Source: Saccharopolyspora hordei | Lineage (GTDB): Bacteria > Actinomycetota > Actinomycetes > Mycobacteriales > Pseudonocardiaceae | NCBI RefSeq assembly: GCF_013410345.1 | Contig: NZ_JACCFJ010000001.1 | Span: 1,835,001 to 1,899,000 of the forward strand | Direction of reading: 5' to 3' | Length of the DNA stretch: 64,000 bases | The notes under the pieces: generated by a model | The model's input: only the letters and a program-made list of their open reading frames with translations | What the model was told of the DNA's origin: nothing | The model's database searches: none | Translations under genes and position numbers: made by a program | In this document: positions 43,283 through 51,496 of the stretch, piece after piece | Numbering within the stretch: position 1 is the first letter of the stretch | How the letters are laid out: every line of letters starts with the position of its first letter

Positions 43283-43855
43283 ATGTCTCAGAACCAGGAT
43301 GAGCGTGCCGCGCAGGCCGGGCCCTGGGTGATCGACACCCGGGAGATCGGCCACCGCGCAGGCAGCAGCCGCGCCTACGCGCGCAGCGCCCCGGCGCCGG
43401 CCGGGTTCGGGCTGGACATGATCAAGGTGCCCGAGGGTGAGCCGGTCGAGCTCGACCTCCTGGCGGAGTCGGTGGTCGAGGGCGTGCTGGTGTCGGGTAC
43501 CGCCGTGGCTCACCTGTCCGGTGAGTGCGCTCGGTGCCTGGACCCGATCTCCGACGAGGTCGAGGTCGAGGTGCGCGAGCTGTTCGCCTACCCGGACAGC
43601 GCCACGGACACGACCAGCGATGACGACGAGGTGGAGCGGGTCGTCGACGACCTGATCGACCTCGAACCGACGGTGCGGGACGCGATGCTGCTGTCGCTTC
43701 CGTCGGCACCGTTGTGCTCGCCGGACTGCCAGGGGCTGTGCTCCGGGTGCGGCGTGAAGTGGGCCGAACTCGCCCCCGATCACACGCATGAGACCATTGA
43801 CCCTCGCTGGGCCGCGTTGCGAGAGCGGTTCGGCGGGACCGAGGAGGAGAAGTAG
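43283..43855 (+). CDS. DUF177 (YceD-like) protein
   Basis: A 190-residue protein of the YceD/DUF177 family, the conserved partner of rpmF in bacteria. Family marks are [16 protein letters not shown] at the start, [17 protein letters not shown] with the first CxxC, and [19 protein letters not shown] with a second cysteine cluster near the C-terminus, a likely zinc site. Plant and bacterial homologues are needed for 23S rRNA accumulation, suggesting a role in ribosome assembly. ATG 43283 was chosen over the GTG at 43280; neither has a ribosome site. It is 2 bases upstream of rpmF, an operon conserved in mycobacteria (Rv2926c). Confidence 0.9.
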   Translation: MSQNQDERAAQAGPWVIDTREIGHRAGSSRAYARSAPAPAGFGLDMIKVPEGEPVELDLLAESVVEGVLVSGTAVAHLSGECARCLDPISDEVEVEVRELFAYPDSATDTTSDDDEVERVVDDLIDLEPTVRDAMLLSLPSAPLCSPDCQGLCSGCGVKWAELAPDHTHETIDPRWAALRERFGGTEEEK

Positions 43856-43857
43856 TC

Positions 43858-44040
43858 GTGGCCGTCCCGAAGCGCAAGATGTCCCGGGCCAACACCCGTC
43901 ACCGCCGGTCGCAGTGGAAGACCTCGGCGCCGACGCTGGTGCAGTGCTCGAACCGTTCCTGCCGCGAGCAGAAGCTGCCGCACGTGGTCTGCCCGGCGTG
44001 CGGTCAGTACGACGGCCGCCAGGTCGTCCAGCCCGCCTGA
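43858..44040 (+). CDS. rpmF: 50S ribosomal protein L32 (zinc-binding C+ form)
   Basis: A 60-residue ribosomal protein starting [20 protein letters not shown], the L32 signature. Cys30, Cys35, Cys45 and Cys48 (QCSNRSC and CPACG) form the zinc ribbon. GTG start at 43858, two bases after the DUF177 stop, so translation is coupled. In Actinobacteria this C+ type is the housekeeping copy under zinc-replete conditions. Confidence 0.96.
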   Translation: MAVPKRKMSRANTRHRRSQWKTSAPTLVQCSNRSCREQKLPHVVCPACGQYDGRQVVQPA

Positions 44041-44054
44041 TCGGCGGTCGCGCA

Positions 44055-44798
44055 GTGGGGGGAAAGCAGTCGCGGGCCCGGAAGGTCGACCGGGGCCCGT
44101 TGTTGGCAGCGCTCGGCGTCGAGCTCGACGCCGAGCTGCTGACCCTCGCCCTCACCCATCGCTCCTACGCCTACGAGAACGGTGGCCTCCCGCCGAACGA
44201 GCGGTTGGAGTTCCTGGGTGACGCGGTGCTCGGACTGGTGATCACCGATCGCCTGTACAACGACCACCCGGACCTCGCGGAGGGCCAGCTCGCGAAGCTG
44301 CGCGCCAGCGTGGTCAACATGCACGCGCTGGCCGGGGTCGCGCGGGGGCTCGGTGAGGGCGGCCTGGGTGAGTACCTGCTGCTGGGCAGGGGCGAGGAAC
44401 TCACGGGGGGCCGGGACAAGGCGAGCATCCTCGCGGACGGCCTCGAGGCCGTGCTCGGCGCGGTGTACCTGGAGAAGGGCATCGACGTCGCGCGCGAGGT
44501 GGTGCACCGGCTGTTCGAGCCGCTGCTGGCCGAGGCGCCGCAGCGCGGTGCCGGCCTGGACTGGAAGACCAGCCTGCAGGAGCTGACCGCGGCGGCGAGC
44601 CTGGGCGTCCCGGAGTACCGGGTCGAGGAACAGGGGCCGGACCACCGCAAGGAGTTCAGCGCCTACGTGGCCGTCGGCGGGCAGACCTACGGTCGCGGTG
44701 ACGGGCGCACCAAGAAGGAAGCCGAGCAGAAGGCCGCCGAAGCGGCGTGGCGCCAGCTCTCCCAGAAGACCGGGGAGAGCGCGGAGTCGTCCACCTGA
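44055..44798 (+). CDS. rnc: Ribonuclease III
   Basis: A 247-residue double-strand-specific endoribonuclease that processes rRNA and many mRNAs. The signature [17 protein letters not shown] near residue 49 contains the catalytic Glu/Asp, [15 protein letters not shown] supplies the remaining metal ligands, and residues about 165-235 ([20 protein letters not shown] to [19 protein letters not shown]) are the double-stranded RNA-binding domain. GTG at 44055 ([10 protein letters not shown]) is 14 bases after rpmF; the frame is open upstream over rpmF. The order DUF177-rpmF-rnc-mutM is the standard actinobacterial one (Rv2925c). Confidence 0.96.
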   Translation: MGGKQSRARKVDRGPLLAALGVELDAELLTLALTHRSYAYENGGLPPNERLEFLGDAVLGLVITDRLYNDHPDLAEGQLAKLRASVVNMHALAGVARGLGEGGLGEYLLLGRGEELTGGRDKASILADGLEAVLGAVYLEKGIDVAREVVHRLFEPLLAEAPQRGAGLDWKTSLQELTAAASLGVPEYRVEEQGPDHRKEFSAYVAVGGQTYGRGDGRTKKEAEQKAAEAAWRQLSQKTGESAESST

Positions 44799-44932
44799 GG
44801 TGACCGGGACCGCAGCGTCCGGCCGGCCGTGGCACCTCCTGGCGCGTGAGCGCGGGGAGCTGTCCCGGCCAGGCGGTCGCTGCGTCACCACCGCTCGGGG
44901 CCCGCGGTGCGGGCGCAGTCGAAGGTGTTCTC

Positions 44933-45826
44933 GTGCCCGAATTGCCTGAGGTCGAGGTCGTCCGGCGCGGAGTCGCCGAACACGCGGTCGGTCGCACGGT
45001 GGCCGGCGTCGAGGTCCTGCACCCGCGCGCGGTGCGCCGCCACGTGCCCGGACCGGACGACCTCGTCGGGCGCCTGACCGGCCGCGTGCTGAGCGCGGCG
45101 CGGCGGCGCGGCAAGTACCTGTGGCTGGAGCTCGGCGGTGCGGGCGCGGCGCCCCAGCTGTCCGGTGGCGAGGCCCTGGTCGTGCACCTCGGGATGAGCG
45201 GCCAGCTGCTCGTCCAGCCCGTCGGCGCCCCGGACGAGAAGCACCTGCGCGTGCGGTTCCGGTTCGCCGACGGTGGCCCGGAGCTGCGGTTCGTCGACCA
45301 GCGCACCTTCGGCGGGGTGCACCTGGCCGAGCTGGTCGAGGTGGACGGGGTCGCGCTGCCGAAGCCCGTCGCGCACATCGCGCCCGACCCGCTGGAGGAG
45401 AGCTTCGACCTGGACCAGGTGGCGGCGCGGTTGCGGGCGCGGCGCACCGGCATCAAGCGGGCGCTGCTCGACCAGACCCTGGTGTCCGGCATCGGCAACA
45501 TCTACGCCGACGAGGCGCTGTGGCGCGCCAAGCTGCACTGGGCGCGGCCCACGGCGACGCTGACCCGGCCCAAGGTCCGCGAACTGTTCGACGGCGTCGT
45601 CGAGGTGATGCAGGACGCGCTGCGCGCGGGCGGCACCTCCTTCGACGCGCTGTACGTCAACGTCAACGGCGAGTCCGGCTACTTCGACCGGTCGCTGGCG
45701 GTGTACGGCCAGCTGGACCGCCCGTGCCGACGCTGTGGTGCGCCGATCCGGCGCGACCCGTTCATGAACCGCTCCTCCTACACCTGCCCGGTGTGCCAGC
45801 CGAAGCCGCGCAACGCCCACCTCTAA
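44933..45826 (+). CDS. mutM: Formamidopyrimidine-DNA glycosylase
   Basis: A 297-residue bifunctional repair enzyme that removes 8-oxoguanine and formamidopyrimidines and nicks the abasic site. The N-terminus [12 protein letters not shown] supplies the catalytic Pro2 and Glu3 after Met removal. [12 protein letters not shown], the H2TH region [23 protein letters not shown] and the C-terminal zinc finger [25 protein letters not shown] are all complete. GTG at 44933 is fixed by the need for Pro2; AAGGTG lies 5 bases upstream. In mycobacteria mutM (Rv2924c) is followed almost directly by acyP-smc; here a 15-kb insertion follows. Confidence 0.97.
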   Translation: MPELPEVEVVRRGVAEHAVGRTVAGVEVLHPRAVRRHVPGPDDLVGRLTGRVLSAARRRGKYLWLELGGAGAAPQLSGGEALVVHLGMSGQLLVQPVGAPDEKHLRVRFRFADGGPELRFVDQRTFGGVHLAELVEVDGVALPKPVAHIAPDPLEESFDLDQVAARLRARRTGIKRALLDQTLVSGIGNIYADEALWRAKLHWARPTATLTRPKVRELFDGVVEVMQDALRAGGTSFDALYVNVNGESGYFDRSLAVYGQLDRPCRRCGAPIRRDPFMNRSSYTCPVCQPKPRNAHL

Positions 45827-45927
45827 CGCCGCGGCGTTCCCAGCTGGTTCCCAGCTGATCTCGACGTTCCTCGCACCTCCGTCCGGCTCCATGGACTCCG
45901 GAAGCCGTGGACGAGAGGTGGTGAGGG

Positions 45928-47169
45928 ATGAGCGCCGTGCCGCAGCTCGACGTCGGGCGCCGCGCGCCGCGTCGGAGGACCGCGACCGTCGACGTCGTGA
46001 TCCCGGTGCACAACGAGGAACGGTCGCTGCCCGGGTGCCTTGAGGTGCTCAGCGAACACTTGGCCGGGGAGTTCCCGTTCTCCTGGACGATCACGGTCGT
46101 CGACAACGCCAGCACGGACGGGACGCTGCGCGTTGCGCACGAGCTGGCCGCGTCGATGGACCGGGTGCGGGTGCTGCACCTGGACCGCAAGGGGCGCGGG
46201 CTGGCGCTGCGCACCGCGTGGAGCTACAGCGACGCCGACGTCGTGGCCTACATGGACGTCGACCTGTCGACCGGGCTCGACGCGCTGCTGCCGCTGGTCG
46301 CGCCGCTGGTGAACGGGCATTCCGACCTGGCCATCGGGTCGCGGTTGGCGCCCGGGTCGCGGACCGTGCGCGGGGGCGGGCGCGAGCTGGTCTCGCGTTG
46401 CTACAACCGCCTGGTCCACTGGACGCACGGCAGCCGGTTCACCGATGCGCAGTGCGGGTTCAAGGCGGCCCGGGCCGATGTGGTCAAGCCACTGCTGCCC
46501 GCGGTCCGGGACGACTCCTGGTTCTTCGACACCGAGCTCCTGCTGCTGGCCGAGCACAACGGCCTGCGGGTGCACGAGGTGCCGGTGGACTGGGTCGAGG
46601 ACGTCGACACCCGCGTGGACGTGGTGCGCACCGCGCTCGACGACCTGGCCGGGCTGGTGCGGGTCGCGCGGGCCAAGGTCACCGGTGCCGCGCGGGTGCC
46701 GGACCTGCCGCGACGGCCCGCGCCGCGCGCGGCGCACCCGCGGGCCGTGCTGGCCGAGCGGGAGAACGGCCTGCTGTGGCAACTGGTCTCGTTCGCCGCC
46801 ATCGGTCTGGTGTCCACTGTGCTCACGTCGGTGCTGTACGCGGTGCTGCGCACCTGGTGGCCGCCGCTGCTGGCGAACTTCGTCGCGCTGGTCGTGATGA
46901 ACCTGTGGAACACCGAGGCCAACCGCCGGTTCACCTTCCTGCGGCGGGCGGGTTCGTCCGGGCGCGTGCACCTGCAGGGGCTGGTCGTGTTCGCGCTGTA
47001 CTACGCGGTGACCTCCGGGGCGCTGCTCGGTCTGCACGCCTGGCAGCCGGATCCGTCGCGGTGGCTGGAGGTCCTGGTGCTCGTGGCGTCCTCGGTGCTC
47101 GGCACGGCGCTGCGTTTCGTGCTGCTGCGCACCTGGGTGTTCCGGTCCGGTGCGGAGGGGACGTCATGA
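45928..47169 (+). CDS. GT2 glycosyltransferase fused to a GtrA membrane domain
   Basis: A 413-residue two-domain protein. Residues 20-250 are a GT-A glycosyltransferase of the dolichyl-phosphate/polyprenyl-phosphate type: VDVVIPVHNEERSLPGCLEVL, VVDNASTDGT, YMDVDLSTGLDALLPLV (DxD metal site) and DAQCGFKAARADV. Residues about 285-405 are a four-helix GtrA domain (LLWQLVSFAAIGLVSTVLTS, then LWNTEANRRFTFLRR). Such proteins charge undecaprenyl phosphate with a sugar and help move it across the membrane. ATG 45928 follows GAGAGGTGGTGAGGG. It overlaps the next gene by four bases (ATGA), so the pair acts together as a YkcC/YkcB-like glycosylation module. Confidence 0.88.
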   Translation: MSAVPQLDVGRRAPRRRTATVDVVIPVHNEERSLPGCLEVLSEHLAGEFPFSWTITVVDNASTDGTLRVAHELAASMDRVRVLHLDRKGRGLALRTAWSYSDADVVAYMDVDLSTGLDALLPLVAPLVNGHSDLAIGSRLAPGSRTVRGGGRELVSRCYNRLVHWTHGSRFTDAQCGFKAARADVVKPLLPAVRDDSWFFDTELLLLAEHNGLRVHEVPVDWVEDVDTRVDVVRTALDDLAGLVRVARAKVTGAARVPDLPRRPAPRAAHPRAVLAERENGLLWQLVSFAAIGLVSTVLTSVLYAVLRTWWPPLLANFVALVVMNLWNTEANRRFTFLRRAGSSGRVHLQGLVVFALYYAVTSGALLGLHAWQPDPSRWLEVLVLVASSVLGTALRFVLLRTWVFRSGAEGTS

Positions 47170-49193
47170 CCGCTGTCGCTGAGCCGCGCACCGCGCCGGC
47201 CTGGACCCGGGTGCGCAGGTGGGAACCGTGGGCGCTGGCCGGGATCTGTGCCGTCGCCGCGGTGCTGTACCTGTGGGGCATCGGGAGTTCGTGGGGGAAC
47301 TCGTACTACTCGGCGGCTGTGAAGTCGATGTCGCAGAGCGTCGAGAACTTCGTCTTCGGTTCCTTCGACCCGGTCGGTGTGGTCACAGTGGACAAACCGC
47401 CGATGGCCCTGTGGGTGCAGGTGCTCTCGGCGCAGGTGTTCGGGTACAGCCGGTTCGCCCTGCTGTTCCCGCAGGCGGCGATGGGGGTCGCGGCGGTCTT
47501 CCTGCTGCACCGTGCGGTCCGGCGGTGGGCGGGGGAGCACGCCGCGCTGCTGGCCGGGCTGGTGCTGGCGCTGACGCCGATCACCGTGGTGATCAACCGG
47601 GACAACAACCCGGACACGCTGCTGGTGCTGCTCGTGGTCGCGGCCGCCTACGCGATGGCGCGGGCTGTCGAGGCGCGGCGGGCCACCGGGTGGCTCGCGC
47701 TCGCCGCGCTGCTGGTCGGGTGCGGCTTCCTGACGAAGATGCTGCAGGCGTGGATGGTGCTGCCCGCGTTCATCGCCGCCTTCCTGCTGGGCAGCCGGTC
47801 CGGGTGGGGCCGCAAGGTCCTGGACCTCGGGGTGGCGGCGGTCGTGCTCCTGGTGAGCTCGTTCTGGTGGGTGGCGGCGACCGCGCTGTGGCCGTCGCCG
47901 AAGCCGTTCATCGGGGGCAGCGAGGACGGGTCCGCGTGGGACCTGGTCTTCGGCTACAACGGGTTCGGCCGGATCTTCGGCGAGGACGGCGATCCCGGCG
48001 GGGGACCCGGACCCGGTGGTCCCGGTGGCGGCGGGGGCTTCTCCGGCTCGCCGGGTGCGCTGCGGATGGTCAACGAGCAGCTCGCCGGTCAGATCAGCTG
48101 GTTGCTGCCGCTGTGCGCGCTGGTGCTGGTGTCGGTGCTCGTGGTCGGTGTCCGGCGGCGCCCGGTGGACCGCGCGCAGCTCGCGGGCTGGGTGCTGTGG
48201 GGCGGCTGGCTGGTGGTCATCGGCCTGATGTTCAGCTTCGCGCAGGGCATCATGCACCCCTACTACACGACGATGCTGGCGCCCGCGGTCGGTGCGGTGG
48301 TCGGGGCCGGGCTGGTCCGGTTCTGGCGCTGGTACCGGGAACCCGGCGCGAAGGCGTGGCTGCTGCCGGTCGGCGTCGCGATCACCGTGGCCTGGGCGAT
48401 GGCTGTGGTGGCGCGCGACCTGAGCTGGCACGCCTGGGCGGGCTACGCCGCCGTGGGCGTGGGGTTCGTCGCGCTGGTCGTGCTCGCCATCGGCCGGCGC
48501 GGCGGGGTCGCGCTGGCGCGGTCCGGTCTGGTGTTGGGGCTGGTCGCGGTGCTGCTGGTGCCGACGGCGTGGTCGGCGATCGCCGCGGTGCGCGGCGAGA
48601 CCGGCATGGGCGGCACCAACCCGATGGCCGGCCCGGAGACCAGCATGCGCCCGCCGGGGATGCCCGGGCCGGGGATGCGGCCACCGGGCGTCGGCGGGGA
48701 CGGCGGGCAGCTCCCCGGTGGCCCGCCGTTCGGCAGGGACGACCGGCGAGGCGGTCCGGGCGGCGCCTCGCTCAGCGCGGACCAGGAGGAGCTGGTCGAC
48801 TACGTCCAGGCGCAGGCCGGGGACCTCACGGTGCCGCTGGCGGTCGACGGCGGGTCGATGGGGGCGTCGGCCTTCATCATCGGCTCCGACCTGACCGTGA
48901 TCGGCATGGGCGGTTTCAGCGGCGGTGACGAAGCGCCGTCGGTGGCGCAGCTGGCCGCGTGGAAGCGGTCCGGTCAGCTCGGTTTCGTCCTCCTCGGCGG
49001 CGGTCCGGGCGGCATGCGCGGGCCGAGTGGCCCCGGCCTGCCCGGCGGACCGGATGCCGACCTGCCGGGCGGCCCCGGTGGCCAGGCGCGCGTGGCGCGC
49101 CAGGAGTGGGTCGAGCGGAACTGCACCCCGGTGGACCCGGCGGAGTGGGGCGGCTCGGCCGACAGCGGCCAGGAGCTCTACGCCTGCCGCTGA
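47166..49193 (+). CDS. PMT/ArnT-like membrane glycosyltransferase (YkcA/B type)
   Basis: A 675-residue GT-C enzyme. About twelve transmembrane helices are interrupted by a first periplasmic loop with the catalytic acid region SFDPVGVVTVDKPPMALWVQ, then the GT39 marks NRDNNPDTLLVLLV and GCGFLTKMLQAWMVLPAF. A Gly/Pro-rich linker (GDPGGGPGPGGPGGGGGFSG) and a long Gly/Pro/Met-rich extracytoplasmic tail lead to a globular C-terminal domain (LSADQEELVDYVQAQAGDLT to AWKRSGQLGFVLLGGG) typical of YkcA/B proteins. It probably transfers the sugar supplied by the upstream GT2-GtrA protein onto an extracellular acceptor (protein or wall polymer). The 46-base palindrome after it separates it from the two-component genes. 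Confidence 0.85.
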   Translation: MTAVAEPRTAPAWTRVRRWEPWALAGICAVAAVLYLWGIGSSWGNSYYSAAVKSMSQSVENFVFGSFDPVGVVTVDKPPMALWVQVLSAQVFGYSRFALLFPQAAMGVAAVFLLHRAVRRWAGEHAALLAGLVLALTPITVVINRDNNPDTLLVLLVVAAAYAMARAVEARRATGWLALAALLVGCGFLTKMLQAWMVLPAFIAAFLLGSRSGWGRKVLDLGVAAVVLLVSSFWWVAATALWPSPKPFIGGSEDGSAWDLVFGYNGFGRIFGEDGDPGGGPGPGGPGGGGGFSGSPGALRMVNEQLAGQISWLLPLCALVLVSVLVVGVRRRPVDRAQLAGWVLWGGWLVVIGLMFSFAQGIMHPYYTTMLAPAVGAVVGAGLVRFWRWYREPGAKAWLLPVGVAITVAWAMAVVARDLSWHAWAGYAAVGVGFVALVVLAIGRRGGVALARSGLVLGLVAVLLVPTAWSAIAAVRGETGMGGTNPMAGPETSMRPPGMPGPGMRPPGVGGDGGQLPGGPPFGRDDRRGGPGGASLSADQEELVDYVQAQAGDLTVPLAVDGGSMGASAFIIGSDLTVIGMGGFSGGDEAPSVAQLAAWKRSGQLGFVLLGGGPGGMRGPSGPGLPGGPDADLPGGPGGQARVARQEWVERNCTPVDPAEWGGSADSGQELYACR

Positions 49194-49200
49194 CGCGGGC

Positions 49201-49246
49201 GTCGTGAGTGCGAACACCGGCTCCAGCCGGTGTTCCCACTCACGAC
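49201..49246. repeat. Long intergenic palindrome / hairpin (46 nt)
   Basis: GTCGTGAGTG pairs with CACTCACGAC and, after one C-C mismatch, GAACACCGG pairs with CCGGTGTTC around a CTCCAG loop: 19 paired bases in all. It starts 7 bases after the glycosyltransferase stop. It may serve as terminator, but the symmetric, sequence-specific arms look like a dispersed palindromic repeat of this genus rather than a random stem. Confidence 0.7.
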
Positions 49247-49295
49247 CACCCCGTGTTCCCAGGGTTCTCCCAGGTTCGTCGGGAAGACTCGGTGC

Positions 49296-50000
49296 GTGGT
49301 CGCTTCGGACGGGGCTCGGGTGCTGGTCGTCGACGACGAGCCGAACATCCTCGAACTGCTCACGGCTGCGCTGCGGTTGAGCGGGTTCGAGGTGCACGGC
49401 GCCGGGACCGCGGCCGACGCGCTGCGCGCCGCGGCGGAGTGGCGGCCCGACATCGTCGTGCTGGACGTGATGCTGCCGGACCGGGACGGCTTCTCGGTGG
49501 CCTCCGAGCTGCGCGCGGGCGGCGACACCGTCCCGGTGCTGTTCCTGACCGCGCGGGACGCCGTCGAGGACCGCATCGCGGGGCTGACCGCCGGCGGCGA
49601 CGACTACGTCACCAAGCCGTTCAGCCTGGACGAGGTGGTGCTGCGGCTGCGCGCGATCCTGCGGCGGGTGCGGCCCGCGCAGGGCGACGACGCGACGCTG
49701 CGCTACCATGACCTCGAACTCGACGAGGACCGCTACGAGGTGCGCCGCGCCGGGCGGGTGGTCGCGCTCTCGCCGACCGAGTTCAAGCTGCTGCGCTACC
49801 TGATGGTCAACGCCGAGAAGGTGGTCAGCAAGGTGCAGATCCTCGACCGGGTGTGGAACTACGAGTACGGCGGGGACGGCCGGATCGTCGAGTCCTACAT
49901 CAGCTACCTGCGGCGCAAGATCGACACGACCGCGCCCGCGCTGATCCACACCGTCCGCGGCGTGGGGTACGTGCTGCGGCTGCCCCCGGAGCACCGGTGA
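49296..50000 (+). CDS. OmpR-family response regulator
   Basis: A 234-residue DNA-binding regulator. The receiver domain (residues 8-120) has the acidic pair in VLVVDDEPNIL, the phospho-acceptor Asp in IVVLDVMLPDRDGF and the switch Thr and Lys in FLTARD and YVTKPF. A winged-helix OmpR/PhoB effector domain follows (LSPTEFKLLRYLMVNAEKVVS, YISYLRRKIDT, TVRGVGYVLR). GTG at 49296 was chosen with GGGAAG about 10 bases upstream; the upstream open frame lacks conservation. Its stop overlaps the kinase start by four bases (GTGA). Close neighbours suggest it may control the glycosyltransferase pair just upstream. Confidence 0.93.
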   Translation: MVASDGARVLVVDDEPNILELLTAALRLSGFEVHGAGTAADALRAAAEWRPDIVVLDVMLPDRDGFSVASELRAGGDTVPVLFLTARDAVEDRIAGLTAGGDDYVTKPFSLDEVVLRLRAILRRVRPAQGDDATLRYHDLELDEDRYEVRRAGRVVALSPTEFKLLRYLMVNAEKVVSKVQILDRVWNYEYGGDGRIVESYISYLRRKIDTTAPALIHTVRGVGYVLRLPPEHR

Positions 50001-51430
50001 GGGGGACGCTGCGCGGGCGGCTGGTGCTCGTGCTGCTCAGCGCGCTGCTGCTGGGCCTGCTGGCGATGGGCTTCACCAGCACCGTGCTGCTGAGCCGGTC
50101 GCTGCTCGACCGCACCGACGAGCGGTTGGCCGAGCTGGCCGGACCGTGGGAGCACGGCGCGCTGCCGCCGCCGGACCCGACGCGCGCCCCGCCGAGGCCC
50201 GGCCGGGGAGACCTGCCGACCGACTTCCGGGTGCTGGTGTTCGACCCGGTCCTGGGCCAGGTCGGCGGGGTGCTCGGGAGCCCGGAGGGCGATCTCGGCG
50301 GTCCGCTGCTGGTGGAGCCGACGCGCGGGCCCGAGGTGGGGACGGTGCCGGACCGGGCGGGCGGCGCGGACTGGCGGGTGCGCACCGTCGCGCTGCCCAA
50401 CGGCCGCGTCGCCGTGCTCGCCCTGTCGCTGTCCACAGTGGATGCGACGGTGCGGCAGCTGGTCACCATCGAGCTGGCGGTGGGCGGGGTCGTGCTGGTC
50501 GTGCTGGCGGCGGCCGCCGCGGTGACGGTGCGGCTGAGCCTGCGGCCGCTGGACCGGATCGAGCGCACCGCCGACGCCATCGCGGCCGGGCACCTGGACC
50601 GCCGCGTCCCGGACCAGGACCCGCGGACCGAGGCCGGGCGGCTCGGCGCGGCGCTGAACACGATGCTCGGCCGCCTGGTGGACGCCCTGCAGCAGCGGGA
50701 GCGGTCCGAGCAGCGGCTGCGGCGGTTCGTCGCGGACGCCTCGCACGAGCTGCGCACCCCGCTGACCTCGATCCGCGGCTTCGCCGAGCTGTACCGGCGC
50801 AGCGACCAGCACCGGCCGGAGGACGTGCGGATGATGATGCGCCGCATCGAGTCCGAGGCGGTGCGCATGGGCGGCCTGGTGGAGGACATGCTGCTGCTGG
50901 CGCGGCTGGACCGGGAGCGCACCGTGGACCTGGCGGAGCTCGACCTGGTGCCGCTGGTGCAGGACGTGGTCGCGGACGGGCGGGCGCGCGACCCCGACCG
51001 GGAGATCACCTGGCGCGGGCCCGAGCAGCTGCGCGTGCTGGGCGACGGCCCGCGCGTCCGGCAGGTCCTGACGAACCTGCTGAGCAACGCGCTGCTGCAC
51101 AGCACCCCGGGCTCGCCGATCACCGTGGAGGTGGCGCACGACGCGCAGCGCGGGGGAGCGCTCGCTTCGGCGGGGGCGGAGCTGCCGCCCGGCAGCCCGG
51201 TCGCGGTGGTGTCGGTGGCCGACAGCGGGCCGGGCATCAGCGTCGAGCACGCGAGCCGGATCTTCGACCGCTTCTACCGGGTGGACGACGGACGCACCCG
51301 CGCGGCCGGCGGAACGGGGCTGGGGCTGGCGATCGCGGCGGCCCTGGCGGAGGCGCACAACGGCTGCGTGGAGCTGCGGTCGAACTCCGCCGGGGGCTGC
51401 ACCTTCCGCCTCGTGCTGCCGCTGACCTGA
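49997..51430 (+). CDS. Sensor histidine kinase (HAMP-HisKA-HATPase)
   Basis: A 477-residue membrane kinase. Helix 1 (residues about 9-30), a roughly 130-residue extracytoplasmic sensor rich in Pro and Asp, helix 2 (about 160-182, IELAVGGVVLVVLAAAAAVTV), a HAMP linker (LRPLDRIERTADAIAAGHLDRRV), the phosphorylated His in ADASHELRTPLTSIRGFAEL near residue 253, and the ATPase N, G1 and G2 boxes (LTNLLSNALLH, DSGPGIS, GGTGLGLAIAAAL). The GTG start overlaps the regulator stop. It ends at a strong bidirectional terminator against asnB. The signal sensed is not predictable. Confidence 0.92.
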   Translation: MRGTLRGRLVLVLLSALLLGLLAMGFTSTVLLSRSLLDRTDERLAELAGPWEHGALPPPDPTRAPPRPGRGDLPTDFRVLVFDPVLGQVGGVLGSPEGDLGGPLLVEPTRGPEVGTVPDRAGGADWRVRTVALPNGRVAVLALSLSTVDATVRQLVTIELAVGGVVLVVLAAAAAVTVRLSLRPLDRIERTADAIAAGHLDRRVPDQDPRTEAGRLGAALNTMLGRLVDALQQRERSEQRLRRFVADASHELRTPLTSIRGFAELYRRSDQHRPEDVRMMMRRIESEAVRMGGLVEDMLLLARLDRERTVDLAELDLVPLVQDVVADGRARDPDREITWRGPEQLRVLGDGPRVRQVLTNLLSNALLHSTPGSPITVEVAHDAQRGGALASAGAELPPGSPVAVVSVADSGPGISVEHASRIFDRFYRVDDGRTRAAGGTGLGLAIAAALAEAHNGCVELRSNSAGGCTFRLVLPLT

Positions 51431-51441
51431 CCGCGGGCGGC

Positions 51442-51480
51442 GTGGGCGCTCGGGGCGGTAGGACCACCCCGAGCGCCCAC
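51442..51480. terminator. Bidirectional terminator between the kinase and asnB
   Basis: A perfect 14-bp stem GTGGGCGCTCGGGG/CCCCGAGCGCCCAC (51442-51455 with 51467-51480) with an 11-base loop lies between the two convergent genes. Confidence 0.8.
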
Positions 51481-51496
51481 GGGACCGACCGGTGCG

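Noticed and set aside
42958..43302. Possible 114-aa gene between sepIVA and DUF177
   Set aside because: It overlaps the sepIVA terminator hairpin and the DUF177 start, and has no recognisable domain.
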